NCBI GenBank assembly: GCA_964512095.1
Contig: CAZEIH010000034.1
Location: 1 to 30,368 of the forward strand
DNA from: DTU013 sp964512095
Lineage (GTDB): Bacteria; Bacillota; Clostridia; Acetivibrionales; DTU013
DNA: 30,368 bases
Direction of reading: 5' to 3'
Shown: positions 7,714 through 16,564 of the stretch, piece after piece
Position numbering within the stretch: position 1 is the first letter of the stretch
Layout: every line of letters begins with the position of its first letter
Program-made: the position numbers and the translations under genes
Notes under the pieces: model-generated
What the model was told of the DNA's origin: nothing
Seen by the model: only the letters and a program-made list of their open reading frames with translations
Database searches by the model: none

Positions 7714-8278
7714 TTTGAATATTATGATAGTAGGAGTAGGCGGCCAGGGTACGCTGTTGGCAAGCAGACTTCTTGGAAACGTAGCAATGAAGCAGGGATA
7801 TGATGTAAAGGTTTCTGAGGTCCACGGGATGTCACAGAGGGGCGGAAGTGTGGTCACATATGTTAAAATGGGTAAGAAGATATATTCACCTATCATAGAA
7901 AAAGGCGAGGCTGATTATCTTCTTGCTTTTGAGAACCTTGAGGCACTGCGTTGGATAGACTATTTAAAGAAGGATGGGGTCCTTGTGCTCAATGATCAGG
8001 AAATCGATCCAATGCCTGTCATTATCCGTAAAGCAAAGTATCCTGAGAATATAATTGGCAGACTCGAGGAAATTGGAGTTAAAATGAGTTCCATCAATGG
8101 ACTTAAAATTGCCAAGGAGTGCGGAAATATTAAGGCAGTAAATATAGTATTGATTGGGGTGCTTGCTAAATCTACAAATATAAAAAAGGAGGTATGGCTA
8201 AAATCTATGGAGGAAGTCATACCACAAAAATTTCTAGATGTTAATATAAAGGCATTTAATGCCGGCTATGATAGTTGA
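7706..8278 (+). CDS. iorB: Indolepyruvate:ferredoxin oxidoreductase, beta subunit
   Basis: This is the gamma-type small subunit of the 2-oxoacid:ferredoxin oxidoreductase, and it completes the catalytic complex with IorA. The protein is 190 residues and opens with the family pattern NIMIVGVGGQGTLLASRLLG and later VSEVHGMSQRGGSVVTYVKMG. ATG 7706 overlaps the iorA stop by 8 nt, with AAAGGTCGGTG as ribosome binding region inside iorA. The alternative GTG 7697 in the same frame has no better signal. No iron-sulphur motif is present, as expected for this subunit. Confidence 0.95.
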   Translation: MSDLNIMIVGVGGQGTLLASRLLGNVAMKQGYDVKVSEVHGMSQRGGSVVTYVKMGKKIYSPIIEKGEADYLLAFENLEALRWIDYLKKDGVLVLNDQEIDPMPVIIRKAKYPENIIGRLEEIGVKMSSINGLKIAKECGNIKAVNIVLIGVLAKSTNIKKEVWLKSMEEVIPQKFLDVNIKAFNAGYDS

Positions 8279-8294
8279 CCTATAGAGGTCAGCG

Positions 8295-8429
8295 ATGAAT
8301 GAAGACATAGATATAATGAATTACAGCCTGTTGCTTTTGCGTGGGGCGGGCCGGACGCTTGTAAACCCTAAAAGCTGTTCTCATGGGAGGATTGAAGGGC
8401 ATAAAATACAATCTAGGAGGGGTTCTTGA
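8295..8429 (+). CDS. Possible 44-codon ORF between iorB and paaK
   Basis: ATG 8295 is preceded by AGAGGT at about 5 nt, and the frame runs open to a TGA whose last base is the first base of the paaK start (TGATG). This geometry is what translational coupling would give. The predicted peptide begins MNEDIDIMNY and ends KIQSRRGS, with no recognisable domain, signal or cysteine motif. A frame of this length can arise by chance in a 150-bp gap, and part of it is a locally GC-rich patch (GTGGGGCGGGCCGG). It resembles no family I know; listed as unproven. Confidence 0.2.
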   Translation: MNEDIDIMNYSLLLLRGAGRTLVNPKSCSHGRIEGHKIQSRRGS

Positions 8430-9730
8430 TGTTATATTGGAACCAGTCGCGTGAGTGCATGCCCAGAGAGGAAATGCAAAAGCTTCAAAGTGAGCGGCTG
8501 ATGAAAACAGTCAAACGGGTCTACCACAATGTGCCCTATTATAGGGCAAAAATGCAGGCTATTGGAGTAGAACCGGAGGATATCAAAGGTATCGAGGATT
8601 TGCGTAAATTGCCCTTTACGTACAAACAGGATCTTCGGGATAAATACCCATATGGCCTGTTTGCAGCACCGTTAAGTGAGATTGTCAGGATACATGCATC
8701 CTCTGGCACCACAGGAAAAAAGACAGTAGTGGGCTATACGAGAAATGATCTGGAAAAATGGTCCGAGGTTATGGCCAGAACGCTTACAAGTGTAGGCGCT
8801 ACAAAAGAATCAGTAATACAGATTGCATATGGATACGGTCTTTTTACGGGAGGACTTGGAGCTCATTATGGAGCTGAAAAAATCGGTGCATCTGTTATTC
8901 CGATTTCAGGAGGTAATACTAAGCTGCAGATAGAGTTAATGAAGGATTTTGGCACTACACTGCTGGCATGTACTCCTTCCTATGCGCTTTACATGGCAGA
9001 AGAGATAGAGGAGTCTGGGATCAAGCTTAGCGAATTAAAGCTTAAGGCCGGTGTCTTTGGTGCAGAGCCATGGTCGGCTGCGATGAGGAGCGAAATCGAA
9101 AAAAGATTGGGTATAGTGGCTATAGATATATATGGCCTTAGTGAGGTAATAGGTCCTGGTGTTGCCACTGAGTGTATGTGTAAATGTGGGCTACATGTCC
9201 AGGAGGACCATTTCATACCTGAGATAATTGATCCGGATACTGAGGAAGTGCTACCAGCTGGTTCAGTAGGGGAATTGGTATTTTCCACAGTAACAAAAGA
9301 AGGTCTACCATTGATCCGTTACAGGACCAGAGACATTTCATCGCTGAACTACGAGACATGTGAATGCGGAAGAACTCTTGTCAGAATGGACAAGGTGACA
9401 GGACGTACTGATGACATGTTGATAATAAGGGGTGTAAATGTATTCCCAAGCCAGATAGAAAGTGTGTTACTTGAACTTGGTGAGACTGCGCCCCATTATT
9501 TAATTTTAGTCGATAGGATAGGTAGCCTTGATGTTATGGAGGTTTGGGTCGAAATGACACAGACGCTATTCTCTGATGAAGTCAAAAAAATTGAGGATAT
9601 GGAAAGAACCATTAGGAAAAAAATCGAGGAAACTCTTGGTATCAGCGTTAAGGTTAAGCTTGTTGAGCCTAAGTCTATTCAAAGAAGCGAGGGCAAAGCA
9701 AAAAGAGTTATAGACAAACGCAGAGTTTAA
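8429..9730 (+). CDS. paaK: Phenylacetate-CoA ligase
   Basis: An adenylate-forming enzyme that activates phenylacetate (or indoleacetate and related arylacetates) with ATP and CoA. Run in reverse, it could recover ATP from aryl-acetyl-CoA made by IorAB. The 433 residues are normal for PaaK. Motifs are the AMP-binding loop SSGTTGKKTVVGYT (91-104), YGLSEVIGPGVA, the Cys-rich CMCKCGLHVQEDHF, GELVFST, RYRTRD and GRTDDMLIIRGVNVFPSQIE. The C-terminal AMP-binding_C_2 domain ends with a conserved lysine region (EGKAKRV). The start chosen is ATG 8429 after AGGAGGGG with 7-nt spacing. The gene lies 150 bp after iorB and is followed by an ACT protein, a gene order common in anaerobes that handle aryl-CoA esters. 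Confidence 0.94.
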   Translation: MLYWNQSRECMPREEMQKLQSERLMKTVKRVYHNVPYYRAKMQAIGVEPEDIKGIEDLRKLPFTYKQDLRDKYPYGLFAAPLSEIVRIHASSGTTGKKTVVGYTRNDLEKWSEVMARTLTSVGATKESVIQIAYGYGLFTGGLGAHYGAEKIGASVIPISGGNTKLQIELMKDFGTTLLACTPSYALYMAEEIEESGIKLSELKLKAGVFGAEPWSAAMRSEIEKRLGIVAIDIYGLSEVIGPGVATECMCKCGLHVQEDHFIPEIIDPDTEEVLPAGSVGELVFSTVTKEGLPLIRYRTRDISSLNYETCECGRTLVRMDKVTGRTDDMLIIRGVNVFPSQIESVLLELGETAPHYLILVDRIGSLDVMEVWVEMTQTLFSDEVKKIEDMERTIRKKIEETLGISVKVKLVEPKSIQRSEGKAKRVIDKRRV

Positions 9731-9765
9731 ATATCAAAATCAAGAATAAACTGGAGGTGCATTTA

Positions 9766-10197
9766 ATGTTTGTTAAGCAAATATCCGTCTTTCTTGAAAA
9801 TAAGTCTGGTAGACTTGCAGAAGTTACATCCATCCTAGGTGACAAAAATATCGACATAAGCGCATTGTCTATAGCAGATACAACGGATTTCGGAATTTTA
9901 CGTCTCATTGTAAATAAACCGGAGGAAGCTGAAAAAGTACTCAGAGATGATGGATTTACTGTGAGTGTCACAAATGTAATAGCTATAGGGGTCAAGGATG
10001 AGCCGGGAGGGTTGTCAAAGGCACTACAGGTTCTTAGCAGCGAAAGCATTGAAATAGAATATATGTATGCATTTGTCAACAAAAGTGAGGATGACGCACT
10101 GGTAATTCTAAAGACAGGCAATCCTCAAAAAGCAACTAATGTTCTAGGGTCTAATGGAATAAGTGTCCTAAAATCCGAACAGGTATACAAGCTTTAG
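9766..10197 (+). CDS. Tandem ACT-domain protein, amino-acid-responsive regulator
   Basis: A small cytoplasmic protein of 143 residues made of two ACT domains and little else: the first at about 1-65 (FVKQISVFLENKSGRLAEVTSIL), the second at about 68-141 (IAIGVKDEPGGLSKALQVL). The GRLAEV and GGLSKAL turns are where ACT domains bind amino acids. Genes of this type commonly sit beside paaK/ior and are thought to sense an aromatic amino acid or related ligand; which one is not visible here. The start chosen is ATG 9766, 8 nt after GGAGG; the GTG at 9757 lies within the ribosome binding site itself. It is the last gene of the module and is closed by a terminator shared with the convergent operon. 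Confidence 0.88.
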   Translation: MFVKQISVFLENKSGRLAEVTSILGDKNIDISALSIADTTDFGILRLIVNKPEEAEKVLRDDGFTVSVTNVIAIGVKDEPGGLSKALQVLSSESIEIEYMYAFVNKSEDDALVILKTGNPQKATNVLGSNGISVLKSEQVYKL

Positions 10198-10234
10198 TTA
10201 TTATTGCAATCGTTAAATCTTACATACATAAAAA

Positions 10235-10266
10235 GAAAAAGCCGTTCTTTAAAGTACGGCTTTTTC
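10235..10266. terminator. Bidirectional terminator between convergent operons
   Basis: Perfect 11-bp stem GAAAAAGCCGT (10235-10245) / ACGGCTTTTTC (10256-10266) with a 10-nt loop. A-run on one side and T-run on the other make it work in both directions, for the ACT gene (plus) and the transglutaminase gene (minus). Confidence 0.9.
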
Positions 10267-10295
10267 TCGTTAAGTATGGAGAAATGTATAGATAA

Positions 10296-12944
10296 CTAAA
10301 TTCGTCCTAATAAATACTTAAGTACAAAATATTTAGATTTACCCATGTTGATTTTTATTTCATTCAAGAAGCCCGTAAAGAAATCAGAATACAGAAGCTT
10401 TTCCTTATCTGATGCTTTATTGAGACTGTATCTGGTTTTTACGAATATATCAGTGATTACCTTGAACTTAACAGGGCTAAAAAAGAGCTCCGAGTCAATT
10501 CTTTCAGAGTACTGGTGCGGTGTTTCAGAAGGCTGGATACCTGATCCATGGAGCTTAAGGACCTTGAGATAATAGTCATAGGACCTGAGTATGCTATCAC
10601 TGACAGGAAGATTGATTAACCTATATATCCTTATCTTGCTACGGAGCACATTAACAAGAAGCAATAACACTACAAGCCCACAGAAGCTCGCTATACAAAT
10701 CAGTATAATATCAGATGTTGACGGACCCTTTTCGGTAGTAGTACCGTTAAATTCTATTGCCCCACCATTGCCTCCCTGGCGACCATAGTATTGCATCATC
10801 ATCTCCATATAATCTTGATACGACGAGTTATATTCAGGATTGTAGGTATACTCTTCAGGTGTGTCTGTAGTATAAAAGATAGTCCTAAAGGGAGAAGTTG
10901 GTTCAAAAGACAGCCAGCCATATCCCTCAAAGTAAATTTCTACCCAAGCATGAGCTTGCATATTGGTAACAACATAATAATTTTCATAATCCTCCGCAGG
11001 CTCTGGAGGCAGCATATATCCCTCAACATACCTGGTGGGGAGACCTGCGCACCTTGAAAGCACTGTCATGGCAGTTGCAAAATATGTGCAGTAGCCCTCT
11101 TTCTGATCAAAGAGAAAATAGTCTACAAAATCCCTGTCCCGAGGCACATTAGGAACATCTAGATTATAGGTGTAATTTGCGACAAGGTATTTCTCAATGG
11201 CCTTTGCCTTATCATAATCATTACCTGCTGAAGCAGTCAGTGATACAGCAAGGTCTTTGACTCTTTGGGGCAGAGTTTCAGGAAGCTGGAGGTACTTATC
11301 ATAGATTAGCGTACTATTATTCTTTAGCACTTCTAATTTTTCAATCATATCATGTTTTCTTTTTTCATTTAGTGCATTTATTATCACCATACCGTCTGTT
11401 GTGGATTCTTCGGATTCGGTATCATATATAGTTACAGTAACATTTAGAGAATCCAAGGTATTTGGATCCGTAAATGCTTCGCCAGGATTGGAATTACCGT
11501 TTTCTCCCACATCTAGCTCCTGATTATCTAGTTCCTGATTGATTTCATTCTCACTCTGGTTCTCATCATTTGCTTCTGTTGTCTCTATAGGAATATGTCT
11601 TTTTTCGAACCTCTCATCTAAAGGCTCCAAACCATAGTAGGATGGAAACTCCAGCTTATGCAAGTACTCCTGATATAGTCCTTTTTTGCTTTTTCTCATG
11701 ATGTCTTCGAAATCATCATCTCTTCTTGCCACATAGGATTTCATACTATATTGATAATTTTTCTTAAGCCTGGTTTCTGACGAAAGATCACCTGTATCAC
11801 TGAAGTATCCGATAATTTCATCGCTCTTGCTTTCAAATTCCTTTAAATTTTCAGGTTTAAAAAGGGATTTAGTCTTTAAATTGAGAAATGTAACGTATAT
11901 CTGATTTGCATCAAAATAATCGCTGAAGTAGTCTTCTCTATCTGTTAAGAGCTTCATTCCCATCAACATTTCGTCTGTATCATCATAAAGACCGGTGAAA
12001 TATGCATCTGCGGTTTCTAATTCCTCATTGCTGTTTATCCACTTGTTGCCAGTATATACATCTCTGGATATACCACTAAGATATACTCGTTGATCTGAAA
12101 TGATGCTCAACACATTCTTACTATCTAGCTTAACCTTGCCACCGAGAAAACCTGAATTATCTCCAAAGCCTGAGGTTGCGGAAAGGGAGAAGTAATCGAA
12201 GGTCTCATAATCAAACTTACTCTGTAAATAGTTGTACACAGAAACATATTTTTGGTCCAGCCATGGCCATGTGATAGCCCTGTCACTTGCATGAATTGAC
12301 ATGGATAAAGCGATAATTAAAATACTGACTGGAATGCTCCACATTAACATAGTTGCAGGCTTGGAATACTCGTTTTCATCTTTTGATGCTCTAATAATAT
12401 ATACATGCTTAATATATGAGATAAGTGTTGCAGACAGGAAAAGATAAAATGGCAGATTGTCTGACACTATTCTGTACGATGCCTGAAAACCAAACAGACT
12501 AATGCCTGTTATAAGAATTACCAGGAACCTAAACTTCTTTATAACAAAAAAGTATGAAAACACTGAAACTACTACGGACAATGCAACTACAGTAAGCTGC
12601 TGATATATGGGAGCCGTATCCAGTGGATACATAACGAAATCGTAGATCCAAAAGGAATACTCCTTAATGAATTCCATTATTGCTTCGACACCTATATAAA
12701 CCACCCCGTAAGCAATAGCTGCAACCCCAAATACACTGAGTAATATGATTGATACCTTGGTAGTTATTTTGTTATAGAATAATAAATAAAGTGCTATGGT
12801 GCAAAGTGCAACAACAAGCAGGATTTTTCCTAGAGGATAATCCATGCATAGGGATGCTGATGCAAGACCATAAGTCAGACTGAACGATACGAGTATGGAT
12901 AAAAGTATATCAGGTAATTTATTAAGTATAGATTTAACCATCAT
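10296..12944 (-). CDS. Membrane transglutaminase-like protein (TgpA/YebA type)
   Basis: A membrane protein with an extracytoplasmic transglutaminase/protease-like domain; the biological substrate in this family is mostly unknown. The 882 residues are arranged as about six to seven membrane helices (1-220), an extracytoplasmic region, a TGc domain at about 560-690, one helix at about 745-768, and a cytoplasmic DUF4129-like tail. Catalytic candidates are Cys619 in EGYCTYF and His665 in QAHAWVEIYF. The third position is Glu in FEPT (681) rather than Asp, a variant I believe is common in Firmicutes. An Asn/Glu-rich, probably disordered linker lies at about 455-490. It starts at one of two adjacent ATGs after GGGGGTG, and is last in the moxR-DUF58-transglutaminase operon. 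Confidence 0.88.
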   Translation of the reverse strand: MMVKSILNKLPDILLSILVSFSLTYGLASASLCMDYPLGKILLVVALCTIALYLLFYNKITTKVSIILLSVFGVAAIAYGVVYIGVEAIMEFIKEYSFWIYDFVMYPLDTAPIYQQLTVVALSVVVSVFSYFFVIKKFRFLVILITGISLFGFQASYRIVSDNLPFYLFLSATLISYIKHVYIIRASKDENEYSKPATMLMWSIPVSILIIALSMSIHASDRAITWPWLDQKYVSVYNYLQSKFDYETFDYFSLSATSGFGDNSGFLGGKVKLDSKNVLSIISDQRVYLSGISRDVYTGNKWINSNEELETADAYFTGLYDDTDEMLMGMKLLTDREDYFSDYFDANQIYVTFLNLKTKSLFKPENLKEFESKSDEIIGYFSDTGDLSSETRLKKNYQYSMKSYVARRDDDFEDIMRKSKKGLYQEYLHKLEFPSYYGLEPLDERFEKRHIPIETTEANDENQSENEINQELDNQELDVGENGNSNPGEAFTDPNTLDSLNVTVTIYDTESEESTTDGMVIINALNEKRKHDMIEKLEVLKNNSTLIYDKYLQLPETLPQRVKDLAVSLTASAGNDYDKAKAIEKYLVANYTYNLDVPNVPRDRDFVDYFLFDQKEGYCTYFATAMTVLSRCAGLPTRYVEGYMLPPEPAEDYENYYVVTNMQAHAWVEIYFEGYGWLSFEPTSPFRTIFYTTDTPEEYTYNPEYNSSYQDYMEMMMQYYGRQGGNGGAIEFNGTTTEKGPSTSDIILICIASFCGLVVLLLLVNVLRSKIRIYRLINLPVSDSILRSYDYYLKVLKLHGSGIQPSETPHQYSERIDSELFFSPVKFKVITDIFVKTRYSLNKASDKEKLLYSDFFTGFLNEIKINMGKSKYFVLKYLLGRI

Positions 12945-12962
12945 TTAACACCCCCATGTCTC

Positions 12963-14162
12963 TTAGCATTCTAAAATTTCTTTAATATCGTCATCTACTT
13001 CAATTTTATAACTATTGATACCAATTTCAGGTAAAGTATCAAGTATTTTTTCAACATCACTGTCTTTTACACCTGTGATTTTTTCAGGTGATACATATAT
13101 TAGACTAACATCACAGCCATAGTTCAAGGTTTTATGTAACTGGCTGTAAATATCATAATCCAGATTTGATGTAAAGACTATTACGCTTGTGCTTCGCAGA
13201 GCGTTGCTTGTATATATTTCAAGGAGGTCCTTTGCAGACACATCATCACTGAATTTTACCTTGGCAAGGATTTCATATATTTCATTAAACATCTGATGGT
13301 TTTTTGCATGAAGGTGTTGTATCTTACCACTGAAGAAAGTAAGATTAACCGGAATCCACTTGTTGAGACAGTAGTATAGAATGGCAACAGCTGACTCGAT
13401 AAGCTTATCCTCTATTATAATATTATCTCCCGGTGAATAATTATTCTTCTGCAGATCTAGCAGCATTAGTGTATTGGTTTCAGAAGTACTTTGGAACTTT
13501 TTAACCATAATCTCCTGGGTCCTTGCTGTCAGCTTCCAATGTATTCTTTTCATATTGTCACCATACTGATATTTTCTTACATCACTTATGGTAGTCATAT
13601 CTTCATCCCTTGCGTTAAGAATGGAGTGGGCCTCTGACATGAAGTCAGTGTTAAGACGGAATTTTTCAAGATAGACTATACGGGGATAGACAGTAACATA
13701 CTTAGGCTCAAACACATTATATTTGAATTTAAATAGGCCAAAATAATCTTCCAGCTCAATTGAATTAATGCCCACCTCATAGTTGCCTCTATAATTGCAC
13801 TGAAGCTCAAAGGCAAAATTTTTGCCTGTATAGGGGACGAGGGAAAAGTTTTTGACCTGAAACTGGTTTTCAAATATGGTATGCGATCCATAGAATGTAA
13901 CTTTCATATAAGGGTAGATAATAAAGTCTTCATTACTAATGCTGAAAATGAAATTGATTTTATCGCCCTTTGTGACAAACTTCTTGTCAAGCTCCTGGCC
14001 GTATTTAAAGCGAAAGTATATTGCAGCCATATATACAATTGATACCACTGGTAGCAGTATAATAGTATAAAGCATCATATAAGGGATTTTTCCTCCATTA
14101 AAATAGGTAAATATCAATGCTGATACTAATAAACATATATAGAGGATTCTACTTTTTTTCAT
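12963..14162 (-). CDS. DUF58 domain protein (von Willebrand A-like, MoxR partner)
   Basis: The protein has 399 residues with two N-terminal membrane helices (about 6-22 and 27-50), then a soluble region carrying the DUF58 signature YQYGDNMKRIHWK at 198-210. A vWA-like fold follows (TLMLLDLQKN, later VIVFTSNLDYD). Proteins of this family travel with MoxR ATPases and transglutaminases and are thought to help assemble or mature membrane or secreted factors; no specific substrate is known here. Its ATG overlaps the end of the MoxR gene by 14 nt, with GGTGGTG upstream serving as ribosome binding site, so the two are probably translationally coupled. The downstream transglutaminase gene begins 18 nt after its stop. 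Confidence 0.9.
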   Translation of the reverse strand: MKKSRILYICLLVSALIFTYFNGGKIPYMMLYTIILLPVVSIVYMAAIYFRFKYGQELDKKFVTKGDKINFIFSISNEDFIIYPYMKVTFYGSHTIFENQFQVKNFSLVPYTGKNFAFELQCNYRGNYEVGINSIELEDYFGLFKFKYNVFEPKYVTVYPRIVYLEKFRLNTDFMSEAHSILNARDEDMTTISDVRKYQYGDNMKRIHWKLTARTQEIMVKKFQSTSETNTLMLLDLQKNNYSPGDNIIIEDKLIESAVAILYYCLNKWIPVNLTFFSGKIQHLHAKNHQMFNEIYEILAKVKFSDDVSAKDLLEIYTSNALRSTSVIVFTSNLDYDIYSQLHKTLNYGCDVSLIYVSPEKITGVKDSDVEKILDTLPEIGINSYKIEVDDDIKEILEC

Positions 14163-15105
14163 TATGCATCACCACCGGAACATTAATTCTCGATACGATA
14201 GAATTTAATATTTCCTCTGGGTTTATTTTCTTTAGCCTTGCCTCCTGCTTAAGCATTAGTCTGTGAGAGAGCACTGGTATCACCATTTTTTTTATGTCAT
14301 CGGGAAGGACATAATCACGTCCATTATAGAATGCCCAGGCTTGGGATGCCCTGAAAAGTGCCAGCGAACCTCTTGGGCTTGAGCCGAGAGTAACATCCTG
14401 ATGCTTTCTGGTTTGACTGACTATATCTACGATATAATTACTAAGGGTTTTATCCATATGTACGTTCTTAATTTCCTCCTGTAAAGCGATTATATCTGCA
14501 CTTTCAGCAACAGGCATCATACTTTCAAGAGGGCTTGTGAATTGAAATTTGGAGAGTATGTAGCTTTCTTCAGTATTTGTTGGGTAGCCTATGGATATCT
14601 TCATAAAAAACCTGTCAATCTGAGCTTCAGGAAGAGGATAGGTTCCTAGGTATTCTACAGGATTTTGAGTAGCCAGTACCATGAAAGGTCGAGGAACCTT
14701 GTAGGTTATTCCATCAACAGACACCTGATACTCTTCCATTACCTCAAGAAGGCTGGCCTGGGTTTTAGGTGAAGTTCGGTTAATTTCGTCAGCAAGTATT
14801 ATCTGGCTCATAATTGCACCAGGCCTATACTCGAAATCACCGGTCTTTTGATTGTAAATAGAAAAGCCTGTTATATCCGAAGGGAGTATGTCAGGGGTAA
14901 ATTGTATCCTTCTAAAAGAAGCATTAACTGACTTTGCCAAAGCCGATACGAGGCTGGTTTTGCCCACACCAGGAACATCTTCAATAAGTACATGGCCATT
15001 GCATATCAACGATATTACAGCTAGTTCTACAGCATAACGCTTACCGACAATAACATTTTCAACGTTGTCGATTATGTTTTTTAGTATACCTACAGAATCA
15101 TTCAT
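14149..15105 (-). CDS. MoxR-family AAA+ ATPase
   Basis: A chaperone-like cytoplasmic AAA+ ATPase of 318 residues. Walker A is DVPGVGKTS (43-51), Walker B is IILADEINR (102-110), sensor 1 lies around LATQNPVEYLGTYPLPEAQIDRF, and an arginine-rich sensor 2 region (SSPRGSLALFRASQAWA) belongs to the lid domain. It is first gene of a three-gene operon with DUF58 and transglutaminase partners, the standard MoxR arrangement. The start ATG 15105 follows GAGGGA by about 10 nt. The gap upstream (15106-15200 on the minus strand) is AT-rich with several TATAAT-like boxes, but I could not settle on one promoter. Confidence 0.92.
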   Translation of the reverse strand: MNDSVGILKNIIDNVENVIVGKRYAVELAVISLICNGHVLIEDVPGVGKTSLVSALAKSVNASFRRIQFTPDILPSDITGFSIYNQKTGDFEYRPGAIMSQIILADEINRTSPKTQASLLEVMEEYQVSVDGITYKVPRPFMVLATQNPVEYLGTYPLPEAQIDRFFMKISIGYPTNTEESYILSKFQFTSPLESMMPVAESADIIALQEEIKNVHMDKTLSNYIVDIVSQTRKHQDVTLGSSPRGSLALFRASQAWAFYNGRDYVLPDDIKKMVIPVLSHRLMLKQEARLKKINPEEILNSIVSRINVPVVMHNEKK

Positions 15106-15212
15106 AATATGCTATCCCTCGATTCTTTTATATTATGATAATATGATATTATAGAAAGAGAATTTAATGAAGTAGATTTTTTTAGGACAATTGTAGTGTT
15201 TTTATTGACTGG

Positions 15213-15242
15213 TTTACAATGAAATAATGAAAGTAATATAAT
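15213..15242 (+). promoter_or_regulatory. Candidate sigma-A promoter for cinA-murJ
   Basis: TTTACA (15213-15218), 18-bp spacer, TATAAT (15237-15242), about 65 bp before the cinA start. A second -35-like TTGACT at 15205-15210 would give an overlong spacer to the same -10. The promoter is divergent from the MoxR operon. Confidence 0.65.
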
Positions 15243-15306
15243 AGATTACGGTAATTAATAGCTGAGGCTCTTATTCCTTAATAAATGTTCAGGAGATGAC
15301 ATAATA

Positions 15307-16542
15307 ATGAAGGCAGAAATTTTAGCTGTAGGAACCGAACTGCTAATGGGACAGATTTCTAATACAAATGCTCAGTATATATCGTCAAAATTACCCGATG
15401 CGGGTATTGGTGTATATTACCATGATGTAGTTGGTGACAACCCGGATAGGCTAAAGCAAAGCTTAAGTCTAGCTCTTTCACGTTCTGATGTAATAATACT
15501 GACAGGAGGACTAGGCCCTACCCAGGACGATCTGACAAAAGAAACGGTAGCGTCAGTAATCCAACGTAAGCTTGTACTAGACCAGAAAAGTCTAGATATT
15601 ATAGAGGAGTTTTTTAAGAAATACTCCCAAAATATGACTAAGAATAATATTAAGCAAGCATATTTACCCGAGGGCTGTATAATTGTCCGAAATAAAAACG
15701 GAACAGCTCCCGGCTGCATTTTAGAATATGAAGGGAAGACAATAGTAATGCTTCCTGGACCTCCATCTGAGATGAAGCCAATGTTCGACGAAACTGTGAT
15801 GCCGTATTTCTTAGCCAAGTCAGAAGCCAGACTTGAGTCCAGATTTTTAAGAGTATTCGGCATTGGCGAGTCATCTGTAGAAGACACGCTGATGGATCTC
15901 ATTCGTAATCAAACAAACCCTACCATAGCACCTTACGCCAAGGATGGAGAAGTTGTACTGAGAATAACTGCAATGTATGATGAAAATTGTATGGATAAGG
16001 ACATTATAGAAACAGTTGAAAACGAGATAAGACGCAGGCTTGGCGATGCGGTTTACAGTAATGATGACAGCAGTATGGATGAAGTAGCTGCAAAGCTTTT
16101 ATTGAACAGTAAGATGACCCTATCCCTTGCGGAATCATGTACAGGGGGGATGGTGGCAGCAAGGCTTACTGAGTTTCCGGGCATATCAGAGGTCTTTGAT
16201 AGATCTATTGTAACCTATAGCAATAATGCAAAGGAAGAGGAGCTTGGAGTAAGTCATGATACACTTGAAACCTTTGGGGCAGTGAGCGAGCAAACGGCCA
16301 GAGAAATGGCGGAAGGAATCAGACAAGTGTCGGGAACCGATATAGGAATATCTGTAACTGGTATTGCCGGTCCCGGAGGAGGGACAGAGGAAAAACCGGT
16401 TGGTCTAGTTTATGTAGCCATAGCCCACAAGGATGGTTGCTATGTTAAGAAATTAAATCTGTGGGGTAGCAGGTCCAGAATCAGAAATATGGCTTGCCTT
16501 CATTTATTTGATATGCTACGAAGGCATTTGCTCTTCACATAG
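15307..16542 (+). CDS. cinA: CinA-family protein: MoCF-like domain plus nicotinamide-nucleotide amidohydrolase
   Basis: The protein has 411 residues in two parts. The N-terminal molybdopterin-binding-like domain (about 1-170) has AVGTELLMGQISNTNAQY and GGLGPTQDD (67-75), associated with pyrophosphatase activity on ADP-ribose in some members. The C-terminal PncC domain (about 255-405) has AESCTGG at 275-281, VTGIAGPGGGTEEKPVGLVY, and would hydrolyse NMN to nicotinate mononucleotide. The start ATG 15307 is 11 nt after AGGAG, rather long, but upstream in-frame alternatives are absent. The linkage to recA two genes downstream recalls the cinA-recA pairing of other Firmicutes, here split by murJ. 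Confidence 0.94.
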   Translation: MKAEILAVGTELLMGQISNTNAQYISSKLPDAGIGVYYHDVVGDNPDRLKQSLSLALSRSDVIILTGGLGPTQDDLTKETVASVIQRKLVLDQKSLDIIEEFFKKYSQNMTKNNIKQAYLPEGCIIVRNKNGTAPGCILEYEGKTIVMLPGPPSEMKPMFDETVMPYFLAKSEARLESRFLRVFGIGESSVEDTLMDLIRNQTNPTIAPYAKDGEVVLRITAMYDENCMDKDIIETVENEIRRRLGDAVYSNDDSSMDEVAAKLLLNSKMTLSLAESCTGGMVAARLTEFPGISEVFDRSIVTYSNNAKEEELGVSHDTLETFGAVSEQTAREMAEGIRQVSGTDIGISVTGIAGPGGGTEEKPVGLVYVAIAHKDGCYVKKLNLWGSRSRIRNMACLHLFDMLRRHLLFT

Positions 16543-16564
16543 CAGAAATTTCGGAGGATGAGAT

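Noticed and set aside
15417..15902. 161-codon minus-strand frame inside cinA
   Set aside because: Fully antisense to conserved CinA motifs; composition is that of a complement frame.
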